Below are positions 46,643 to 56,743 of a DNA stretch of 64,000 nt, one piece after another. The stretch is from Hemerocallis citrina (taxonomy: Eukaryota > Streptophyta > Magnoliopsida > Asparagales > Asphodelaceae). Positions within the stretch are counted from its first letter, which is position 1, and the number at the start of each line of letters is the position of its first letter. Made by a program: the position numbers and the translations under genes. A model generated the notes under the pieces. That model saw nothing but the letters and a program-made list of their open reading frames with translations. It searched no databases and had not been told where the DNA came from. The stretch covers positions 312,089,784-312,153,783 of the forward strand of contig CM030361.1 in NCBI GenBank assembly GCA_017893485.1. The letters run 5' to 3'.

Positions 46643-48729
46643 GTAGGGCATAAATGAATACATGTCATGTCTGTGTGTTAGAGACACCAACTTTTTGTAG
46701 GATGAACTGTCCTAAATGCCATAGTTCATGAATGTGATCATTGATTTCATTGCTTTTATTACTTAGACAAAAAGTAGTTTTCCTTTATTATCCCAAAAGT
46801 AACTCATCTATTGTATGTGGAATACATATTCATATTATTAACTCTGCTATGTTCTCATTTTCTGTCAACATCCTCATCTTTGCTTCACCATTTGTCCCCA
46901 TTCTTTGATAAAGGATAACAGTTTCCATTTTGTTATTCACCGTTCTTTCTTTTAGAGGGCAAACTTGCTTCTTTTCTCCCCACCATCATGATGAGCTAGT
47001 CAATTTTCCTTGGTTAATTCAGTCATCTTGTTTATTCCTTCTTCTTATTTCCATTTCAAATATTTGGAATACACATTGTCTTCTAGGTTATTCTTTTTGG
47101 GGCTATATCCACACAGTTACCACGTTAGATAGATCATCCTTCATCAAGTTATTTGCACTTAAATGGTATGACAGATCATCCTTCATCAATATGACATTTT
47201 AATATGTTATTGATTTGACGACAAACTATTCACTGTGTTGCTTGTATTAAACGCTTCTATCTTTACAGTTTAGGCTGTAGAGTATCTAAAAGAGATGAAT
47301 CACTTGATGTGGGGTCTCTTTTGGTACATCTGTTAGACTATCAGGATTCTGTGTGATAGTTAAAAAAGGCTCGAGGCAAATGGTGTTTGGTTGTATTTTA
47401 GACTATCAGGATTCTGTGTGCTATTTAAAAAAGGCTCGAGGCAAATGGTGTTTGGTTGTATTGAATGGCATGGCTATGATCTACTTCCTTTTCTCTGAAA
47501 TATATGATAATGGTCACCTAATTTAGGATCCGTTTAGCAGTTATCTTTGGATATGTGTCACAACCGAAGTAGTGCTCTTTTGTTGGTTGTACAAGGCTAG
47601 TACTTTTTTAGGGAAGCCTAGATACTTTGATGACACTTAATGACTCTACATGTATTATTAAATCGTGAAGGACCGAGGTGCCTAGAGAAGATGTGAGTTG
47701 GCACAAGAGTATAATATGTGACCAATACTTCTTCTGTATAGAATGTAATTCATTGTATACTACTTGTAAAGCATCAGTTTCAGCTAAAGCTTAGGAAGCA
47801 CATACTCTTTACGGAGGCTCTCGCACCCGAGTCAGACTCGTATTGGACTCAGGTGCGGTGGGGTGCGTGTCCCATTATTTTATATCAAAAAATTTAATGA
47901 GTGCGGCTAGGGTGCGGTTTGGGTGTGGATTTGGGCCTTTGCTATAAAAAAACCTTAAATCCCACTCTTTTTCTCTCTCTATCTAATGTTTTCTCTCCTC
48001 CCTCTCTCTCAAGAACCCTAAATCCCCAAATCCCAATCAAAACCCTAATCCTCTCTTTCGCCGTCATCGACTCATCTCTCCATTGGCTTCTCCACTCTTC
48101 GCCGTTGATTTTGCTTCTCTACTCGTCGCCGTTAATTCCTCATTTTCTACGCCGTTGACTCTGCCGATTCATCCACTGTCGACTCCACCACTCTTCGACA
48201 TCGCCGTCTTCTCTCTCTGGTAATCCATCATTAAACTTAATTTGTTGCTTCTTGTTGCTTCATGTTGCCAATATCCACCATAAAACTTGCTTTGAGATTG
48301 GTGCACATACTTAACTTGTGATGAAGTATTAAATATAATTTTTGCTTCATGTTGTATTGTATAACCATAATTAATCCTTTATTGTTTCCTGTTGTGATTG
48401 TATGACCTCACAAAAGTTCGTACAACCTTAATTAATCCTTTTTGCTTGCTTTTTTTTGTTTGCTTGTTTGCTGTGATTGTATGAACTCAAATATACATAA
48501 TAATATAATATGCTTGTTTGTTGTGATTGTATGAACTGAAATCTCTTGGTTAATGTATGATTATTAACAATGATTTTGGTTTTTTATACAAAAATATAAA
48601 TATTAATATAAATATATATTATATAAAATAATTATTTAAATATTGGCGGACACCGCGAGCCGCAAAAATCTTCTTAATTCAGCTTGGAGTTCGGCGCTCG
48701 GATGAAACCGCGAGCTCAAAAAATCTTCT
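46643..48729. other. Intergenic DNA without recognisable gene
   Basis: AT-rich, with a 65-bp tandem duplication at 47336-47465. At 47815-47925 there is a GTGCGG/CACCCG-rich patch, followed by a pyrimidine-rich leader-like stretch (47960-48220) ending at a donor-like ctctg|gtaatc. That pair resembles the 5' end of a degenerate DNA transposon or gene, but no protein domain is readable. 48640-48729 begins the GC-richer DNA that belongs with the array at 48730. Confidence 0.4.
47336..47465. repeat. 65-bp tandem duplication
   Basis: Two adjacent copies starting gactatcaggattctgtgtg differ at about three positions. Confidence 0.9.
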
Positions 48730-48809
48730 CTTGGTATGGGGGCTCGACATCGACCTCGAGCAGGGTCTCGACCTTTTCAAGTCATGCTACCCATACGCTC
48801 GGCGATGAC
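48730..48809. repeat. Left stub of the dimeric array that continues at 53457
   Basis: The sequence from 'tatgggggctcgacatcgacc' to 'cgctcggcgatgac' is one unit of the array at 53457-54163. It was separated from the array by the insertion 48810-53451, whose target duplication atgac lies at the break. Confidence 0.8.
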
Positions 48810-48963
48810 TGCAACACCCCAAATTCCAAAACACACTGAATTCGAAGTTCCACAGAATCTTTATACTTCTTTCGTACAATTTTACAAGGAAATTGAAACA
48901 TTTCTTATATCGGAGTTACATTATACCTTTACATTATTACAGTGGAAGCAATTTTACAGTAAT

Positions 48964-50424
48964 TGTTGATTCTTGATTTTGATGATTACAACACAATGCA
49001 AAGTTGTTGGTCTACTTCTTAAATATTACTGGATATACAAAGGCAAAATGTTCTAATAAGCTTTACAATGTTCTTAAAGCAAGTTGATCAAGAAAGCTAT
49101 AAGGTTGCCAGCTTCAAAGAAAAAGACAAAGGCTAAAAGCTCCTTCTCAAGATTCAAGACTCAAGACAAGACCTATGCATCAATTTATTGTATTAAAAGT
49201 CTTGTAACAATTGTAACCTTTTTTATTCTTTTTTTGAGTCTTAGAAATTCTGTAAAAGCCTTGTCACACACACTCACATATTATCCTTAAAATAATTGAG
49301 TGTTTTTTAAACTTAAAAAGATCGAAACAAGATTGAAAAAGCTCAGCTGTTAAGTACCAGTCGACTGCCATAAGGCACCAGTCGACTGTCGTAGTACGAA
49401 ACTGACTGAACTTATTCAAACTCTGACCAGTCGACTCATAACGGAAACCCAGTCGACTGTTCAAGTCGTTTCGACAGTTTACTGATTTCAAAACTTGATT
49501 TTTCGAATTCAAAAGTTTTATTTCCGTTGGTTGACAGTTGGTACAACTGCTTCTCAATGTCCAGTGATTCTAACTCTATAAATAGAGCATAGAGATCACT
49601 TGGAAAAGGTTAACAACTTATTTCCAAGCTTTTGTTCCTCAAGTTCTAAAGCTTTTGGTTTTAACAAGAAAAAGCATTCAAAAGCATTCACTTTCTAAGT
49701 CTTGGTTCTCTGAAATCAGTCTAGCATAACAGTGATTTCGTTTTAAACTAATTTTTGGAAGTTGACCTAATAGCCACGCATAAAATTACATTCACAACAA
49801 GGCTATAGGTTGATTATAAACTTTTTCTTGTTGTTCTTCACTCTCGGGTTGTGAGAGTAGTTCCTCTCGGTTGGAGAGTAGGGCTCTAGGGTGTAGAGTC
49901 AGGTTTTCACTCCTGGTGGAAGAGTGGGTTGCTTTCTCTAGTTGTGAGAAAGGACTACGGGTTGGACAAGGTTGTTATCTAACGTCGTACGGTGTTCTTG
50001 TAATTATTTCAAGAATAGTGGAAAATCTCAAGTGGGTTGCTTGGGGACTGGATGTAGGTCGGGAGGACCGAACCATGATACAATCTCAAGTGTGGTTGTA
50101 TCTCTTTGAACTTGCATTTCATTTTCTTGTCCTTTTAAGTTCTCTGTGAAACTTGTCTGGACAGTCGACTGTGTCTATTTGTAAGTCGACTGGTCAGACT
50201 TGTACTACTTTCTCTCTGAAAACTTGTGTGATAAGTCAACTGTCACTTCTCTAAGTCGGCTGATCAGACTCGGTTTAAAATACCCTTCTTAACTATCGCC
50301 TCAGTCAACTGGTTTATCTTTTCAAGTCGACTGGTCAGAAGAAAAGATTAATTCCGCAATGAATTGTTATAAAACACTATTCACCTCCCTCTTGTGTTTC
50401 TTGCCTTGCCTACAGGATCCAATA
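48964..50424 (+). mobile_element. Solo LTR of a SIRE/Maximus-type copia element
   Basis: It starts TGTTGATTCTTGATTTTGATG, resembling the SIRE-lineage LTR start as I recall it. It contains many CAGTCGACTG words, and ends in ctcccTCTTGTGTTTCTTGCCTTGCC...gatccaata. The last bases are ATA instead of ACA, one mutation. A perfect duplication gtaat flanks it (48959-48963 and 50425-50429). There is no internal region. Confidence 0.75.
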
Positions 50425-51763
50425 GTAATTACATGAACCAACATTTAAATCAATCTTTGAGCAGCATGTATACTTCAATTTGTCAAGCATCTTTACCTTG
50501 CATGTAAAATTGTGGGCGCGTCAGTTGCTTACAACTGACGAAATATTATACACGGCTATCATCTCTATGCCGGAACTGTATAACGATTCTCAATACTTAA
50601 CAAACCACAAACTTGTTCACAAACAAAGCTAAAGGGACTATCCTATTGATGTCGTGTAGTGAATGTGCACTTAGTCCTTAATGCAATTATTTCTGTTTAT
50701 ATGACACTAATGCGCACTTGTTCAGAGTCTATGCAGCACATACTACATAGGTCTGATGGCAAGCCCTTAATCATTCTTCATCTTGTAGGGTTCAATCCCT
50801 CGCCATGACTTAATCTACTACTGTAACTACGGTAAGTATCCTAGATGTTCTATGACCTACGAACTCATGTCTAGGCACCCTGGAGGGAATCCCAATGCAC
50901 TGACACATGACTCATCATGCAGGCATCCTGTGGTAATTCAGCTCCTACCATAGACATGACACCACCCGCAGTCACCAAACACCCCACGAGCGTCGCCACC
51001 GGAACGGTACTCTGGAGCAGTATCCACGCCCTATCATGACGCATCATGGGACATCCTGTGAATACTCTCACGCCGCCAATCCAATGGCCCTCATACTCAA
51101 TGTTTTTCTCTTACTTTCGTCACATCTTCACTATGTACCTAATTCTTAGTTTAATTGAATCATGAACAAAATCAATCCCTTAGGGTTAGCACTCCCACTA
51201 TACCGGTCTTATTCATTCATTTCACATGACCCAAATCCTGGTCTTTTCATTTCAAATCTCAACATTTGTTTTATTGCCGGTGTAAGGCTTAGCTACACCC
51301 TAGTTCTTATTTTCAACTCATAATTACAACATCGAGTTTTCATACTCATAAAGTCTTTTTCATGATTAATCACAATTCACATTTCATATTCATAGTATTC
51401 ATGTATTCATATTCATAATGCTCTTCATAACTCATCATGTCATCTAATTTCAATTTTCAAGTATAATATCATGCGTAAATAATTAAAAATTCAATTCTTC
51501 TAACATGTCACATTCACTAGTTCATATTTCCACAATCTCACTTAGTTTCACAATTCACACTTTTCAAATTTCTAATTACAAAATCTCCTTTTTTAAATTC
51601 TTTAAAACATTCCATTTAATTTCTTTATCTAAAAGACAATTTAAGTTAATAATTAAAATATGTTCTTTTTTTGTTGAAAAAGAAGTCTCAAATTCTCATT
51701 TATACTAGGCCACAGGTCATAGGAAATTATCTTACGAAAATCCAGATATTATTTGTAACTTCA

Positions 51764-52110
51764 GGGCAGTCGACTGTTAAAATATGACCAGTCGGCTGTT
51801 CCGCGATGGTTTAAAATCTCGAAAATAAGGTGATCAGGGCGGTCGACTGTTACACTATAATCGATCGACTGTTCTGTGGAGATTTAAAACTCGAAAAATG
51901 ACCCATAAAATTATCAGGGTTGTCGACTGTTACAATAGTCGGTCGACTATTCCGTAAAGATTTTAAAAACTCAAAACAAATAACTAGGGAAGTCGACTAT
52001 TACAATAGTCGGTCGACTGTTCTGTAAAGATTTTAAAAACTCAAAACAAATAACCAGGAAAGTCGACTTTTACAATAGTCGGTCGACTGTTCCGTAACAA
52101 AAGTTTGAAA
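51764..52110. repeat. About five copies of a 70-bp repeat with paired GTCGACTG words
   Basis: Each unit has agtcgactgttacaatagtc-ggtcgactgttc followed by an A/T-rich piece (gtaaagattttaaaaactc). It lies in the outer solo LTR, yet resembles the GTCGACTG-rich part of the nested SIRE-like LTR. Confidence 0.8.
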
Positions 52111-53456
52111 TCTATTACTTGACAGTCGACTGTTGACTCTAATCCGGTCGACTGTCGATTGCACCAGGTTGCAATGGATATATTTTTTACATTGAAAATA
52201 AGATCACAATTTTCATATTATTTAAAATCAAGGTTTCTCCAAAATAATATTTTAGAACACAAGTTTTCATCTTTCTACAATAACGTTGTTTCAATTCAAA
52301 CAATTAATTCCATATTATGCATTCAATCAATTTGTGTCTCATAAGCACAACTTTCTTCACATAGAATGATTTATAAACATAAAGAATGACAATAAGATAG
52401 ATTCTAGCATTTCAATTTCATACATTTATCAATTAGCAATCATCTTCACAATCATTCTCTAAATTATCATTCCGTTTCTACTTTATCAAACATGAGAATA
52501 AAATTTCTTGATTTCTCTTTAACTATTTTATCACATCATTCCTAGCATGGCATCTACATTTAGAAGCAATGAGAAATACCCACCTATTTGAAGAAAAATG
52601 AAATGAACGCTCCTAGAATGCAAGAAAGTGGCGTTCTCCTCCTAGAATGTATTGCAATTGCCTTCTCCTTGATGCTTGATTGGAACCCGAACCCACCAAT
52701 GCTCCTTGGATGCTAGCCGACCTCCTCTTGAATGGAACACACACACACAATCTCACTCTAATCTTTTACTAACACTTCTCAATCTTTTGCTTACAAAATG
52801 TGTCTTTTTCTCTTAGACTTTTGATGAAGAAAATGTGCAAGAGTAACTAAGGTGGTGGTGGTGGGGGGGGGGGGGGGGGGGGGGGAGGGGGGTTATTAAT
52901 ACTTATTTTAGGGTGAAAGAAGGGCTAGGATTAAACTAGGAGTTGAAGATTAAGGACCAAGATGAGTTGGGAAGTTGTAGTAACTTCCATGAACTCAATA
53001 ACTACTCCTCCACCTCATCCACTCTCCCTCTCCCACTCATCCAATCCCGTCCTACCCTAGAATTGGTGTGCATTGCACACCTTAGTGCATGCACAAACTT
53101 TCTAGTGTCCCCATTATTAAGTTATACACATTAATTAATCAATTGCCTACTAAATGTGTCTACATGACAAATTGAGGCAATTTAAGAGATTAATTAGTTG
53201 TGGGCTTCAAAATTGTGGGCTCAAATCCAAGTACCAATTAAAAATAATTAAATAATTAGGATGGGCTCAAAATAGAGAAATAAATCTTAGGCTTTATAAA
53301 ATAGGCTTTTATAAGAAAACAAAGAGAAAGAATTATATTTATTTGTTCATGTTATAAAAGATAATTTGTATAAGAAAATACATCCAAGATTGCACGTGCA
53401 CAACACGTAAAATCAACAATTTCACATTAAATGAAAATTCAGGGTATTACAATGAC

Positions 53457-54163
53457 ATTCGGCTACGCTCATGCTATCTACCCGAGAACGAGGTATGAGG
53501 GCTCGGCATCGACCTCAAGCAAGGCCTTGGCTTTTTCAAGCCATGCAACCTTGACGCTCGGCGATGATCTCCGGCTACACTCATAACGACTTCGCTTGGT
53601 ATGGCGGCTCGGCATCAACCTCGAGCAGGGTCTCGACTTTTTCCAAGTCATGCTACCCATGCGCTCGGCGATGACCTTTGGCTACGTTCATGCTATCTAC
53701 CCGAGAACGCGGTATGGGGGCTCGACATCGACCTCAAGCAAGGCCTTGGCTTTTTAAGCCATGCGACCTTTATGCCCGACGATGTTTTCCGGCTACACTC
53801 ATAACGGCTTCTCTAGGTATGGGGGCTCGGCATCGACCTCGAGCAGGGCCTTGGCTTCTTCAAGCCAAGCGACCTTTATGCTCGGTGATGATTTCCGGCC
53901 ACACTCATACTATCTACTCGAGAACGAGGTCTGGGGGCTCGGCATCGACCTCGAGCAAGGCCTTGGCTTTTTCAAGCCATGCGACCTTTACGCCTAGCGA
54001 TGTTTCCCGGCTACACTCATAACGGCTTCTCTAGGTATGGGGGCTCGACATCGACCTCGAGTAGGGCCTTGGCTTCTTCAAGCCAAGCGACCTTTACGCT
54101 CGGCGATGATTTCCAGCCACACTCATAGTATCTACCCGAGGACGAGGTATGGGGGCTCGGCAT
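53457..54163. repeat. Dimeric tandem array, units alternating about 106 and 112 bp
   Basis: The word gctcggcatcgacctc recurs at 53501, 53607, 53720, 53825, 53937, 54043 and 54154, spacing 106/113/105/112/106/111. Two unit types alternate ('ctatctacccgagaacg' versus 'cataacggcttctctagg'), forming a dimer of about 218 bp. It resembles arrays in Tat-type elements, but no such element can be delimited here. Confidence 0.85.
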
Positions 54164-54715
54164 TGTTACGCCCCACTTCCCAAAATACAGAAATACGAGC
54201 ACGTGATTGAGATCCAGCGAATGATATGAATACACCATTCATAAGCTGTATAGGTAACTCAACAATAAGATAACAACAAAACGACGCAGGTATGTAAAAT
54301 CACAATAGAATAACAAAAGTACATGACATAGTGCATAGCATAACCAACAACTGGAAAAATACAAAATAGTTACGGGTCAAACATGCCCGGATTATAATAA
54401 AGAGTAGCATGAAAAAAAAAACATGAACTAAAGCAACATGAAAATAAATAAGACTAAAACACTTGATCAGCAACACCTTCTGGTAACTCTCCATTCGGAT
54501 CTGCAAGTACATTATACAAAAAAAAAGAACAAGAAGGCGCCCGTTAATGCAAGTCACGGGCTGCAAGTTGTACAAGCTACGTGGACAAGTATAAAAACTA
54601 AACAAGAACCGGGAAAAAGAGCAAGGAATCAAGAATCATGTAATAGGAGAAATACAACATGTAAACAGGATCATGAACAAGACATTATGAAATAATTGGC
54701 ATGTAAACAAGTTGA
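54164..54715 (+). mobile_element. LTR copy C (same family as copies A and B), left part
   Basis: It starts TGTTACGCCCC and follows the family order (gagatccagcgaatgatatg, ataagctgta, 'gggtcaaacatgcccgg', 'gcaagtcacgggctgcaagt'). It is cut by Tat element 2 at 54716; its right part lies outside the window. Confidence 0.75.
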
Positions 54716-55505
54716 TGTTGTTTATTTCTGGGAGACGTGTGGATGCACCAGGTGTGAGTTCGGACTCAATTTGTATTGGAGGAGAATGCCGCTCGTCTGC
54801 CGATCTTCGGTTGACCTTCTGGGACCTGCGATGGGCTCGGAAAGATGTTGAAGGCTGGGCTCGGATCGGAAGGGTCGGATCCGAGGTCTTGTGTACCTGC
54901 AGACGGTCCTGAAACACCGGGGTTTATCCCGGCGGCGGACCCTCCGACGCTCTAGTCAGTCTCTGTGAGAGAGTAGCAATAACTAGGTATATTTAAGTGG
55001 CAAAAGATTCATTACCTCAAAAGGTGGGTGGGGGTCTAGTATTTATAGAGAATCCCAACCGGGTTTGGTTCCACTTGGGGGCCGGGTCTGGATCCGAAAG
55101 CCCGTGGGCCTGACGTGGCAGAAGGCCCAGGGGGTTTAGGGCGGACGTGGCCATACCAGGAGTGGTATAGGGCTGACGTGGCAACACCCTTGGCGGTATT
55201 TGGAGTTGACGTGGCTGATCGTGGGTCTCCTGTGCTTCGGGGGGGGAATCAGAGGGCCTAGGCTGTGCCAGGTCATCCTTCTGCCCCGCCAGAGAGGGGG
55301 GACGGCCTGTGGGACTGTCCCGGATCGGACTCCGAGGGCTACTGAGGCTCGTCGGTACGAGGAGGCCAGTATCGTGAGGGAAAACACGAGGTTCGGCGCC
55401 GACCCTGAAGTGGTCCGGAGCCGAACCAGGTTGCTATCTTTACCTTTCTGAGTGGGAATTGTATTGGGCCCTGGTTGGGCCTCAGGCCATTTTTACCCTG
55501 TCACA
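54716..55505 (-). repeat. 3' LTR of Tat element 2
   Basis: On the minus strand it starts TGTGACAGGG at 55505 and probably ends ...AAATAAACAACA at 54716, where the LTR-C sequence resumes. A TATA box (CTATAAATAC, about 55037-55046) and the motif gagcgtcggagggt (about 54938-54951), shared with Tat element 1, support the orientation. The inner boundary is firm because of the adjacent polypurine tract; the outer boundary is inferred. Confidence 0.65.
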
Positions 55506-55522
55506 CAAGCCCCCCACTCCTG
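55506..55522 (-). other. Polypurine tract of Tat element 2
   Basis: On the minus strand CAGGAGTGGGGGGCTTG precedes TGTGACAGGG. The core equals that of Tat element 1. Confidence 0.85.
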
Positions 55523-55649
55523 CGGGGGGTGCGGGAGCTAGCCGTGGAGGAGTGCTTATGGTTGTAGAAAAAATGGGAGGGCGAATCACAGGGCCTTCCT
55601 GGTGGTGCTGCCCTGGGGCTCGGATGGGACCTCGAGCTAGTCGAGGGTT

Positions 55650-56430
55650 TACATGTAGGTGAAGGCGATGGCGAACCGTTGTCTCTTCCGGAGAAGAGTA
55701 CCCTGGTGTTCGACAGAACCTCTAGAGGTCGAGGGATTATGTGTCGACAAGGGTGATGGCGAGCCGTTGTTTCTTCCTGAGAAGAGTACCCGGGTGCCAG
55801 ACCGAACCTCGAGATGAGGGGGAATTATGGGCTGGTAAGGGTGATGGCCAGCCGATGGATCTTCCGAAGAAGAGTACCCGGGTGCCAGACCGGACCTCGA
55901 GCTGGCGAGGGATTATGGGTCGGTAAGGGTGAAGGCGAGCCGTTGTTTCTTCCTGAGAAGAGTACCCGGGTGCCAGGCCGAACCTCGAGACGAGGGGGAA
56001 TTACGGGCTGGTAAGGGTAATGGCCTACCGGTGGATCTTCCGAAGAAGAGTACCCAGGTGCCAGACCGGACCTCGAGCTGGCGAGGGATTATGGGTCGGT
56101 AAGGGTGAAGGCGAGCCGTTGTTTCTTCCTGAGAAGAGTACCCGGGTGCCAGACCTAACCTCGAGACGAGGGGGAATTACGGGCTGGTAAGGGTGATGGC
56201 CAGCCGGTGGATCTTCCGAAGAAGAGTACCCGGGTGCCAGACCGGACCTCGAGCTGGCGAGGGATTATGGGCCGATAAGGGTGAAGGCGAGCCGTTGTTT
56301 CTTCCTTAGAAGAGTACCCCGGTGCCAAGCCGAATCTCGAGACGAGGGGGAATTACGGGCTGGTAAGGGTGATGGCCAGCCGGTGGATCTTCCGAAGAAG
56401 AGTACTTTAGCACCGGTGAAGGCGAGCCGT
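55650..56430. repeat. 88-bp tandem array organised as 176-bp dimers
   Basis: The word gaagagtacc recurs at 55692, 55781, 55869, 55957, 56045, 56133, 56221, 56309 and 56397, an almost exact 88-bp period. Two variants alternate: 'gaaggcgagccgttgtttc' and 'gatggccagccggtggatc'. The array ends about 150 bp before the TATA box of the antisense gene. Confidence 0.95.
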
Positions 56431-56585
56431 TATTTTGCCCGAACCGACCCCCGTACCGGGCGGCCAGTCTGGCACTAGGTGACGTCAGCAGCACATGTTT
56501 CGAGGACGTGGCGTGATTTCCTAGGCGGCAGTTGCACGTCAATCGGTGAATAGTGACTGCGAAAATCGAGGAGTTGTTCCTATCC

Positions 56586-56592
56586 TCTATAA
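56586..56592 (+). promoter_or_regulatory. TATA box of the antisense gene, Tat element 2
   Basis: CTCTATAAATG lies 158 bp before the ATG at 56744 and is followed by a C/T-rich leader (tctcccttctccttcc). The arrangement matches element 1. Confidence 0.65.
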
Positions 56593-56743
56593 ATGTTCTC
56601 CCTTCTCCTTCCATCGCTCATTTCTTTCTCGCTCCTTACTTTTCAGAAAACCCTTCAACTCTTCAGCGCTCGTCCCTTCAGCAAGGTCGTTTTTCCGAGG
56701 TGATCCCAGGTTAGTTGGTAACCCCGTTTAGCTTTAGGCACAG

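Larger units (their letters stand above)
48810..53451 (+). mobile_element. TGCAACACCCC...ATTACA element, probably a Ty3-type solo LTR, with nested SIRE-like LTR
   Basis: The ends TGCAACACCCC (48810) and GGGTATTACA (53451) are flanked by the perfect duplication atgac (48805-48809 and 53452-53456). Without the nested 1.46-kb LTR and one copy of its target duplication it is about 3.18 kb. No coding domain is present, and I could not find internal LTR pairs, so a long solo LTR is the simplest reading. A G-run of over 20 bases lies near 52863-52885. Confidence 0.7.

Noticed and set aside
55136..55662. ORFs in and next to the 3' LTR of Tat element 2
   Set aside because: They cross the LTR, polypurine tract and repeat border without any recognisable protein motif.
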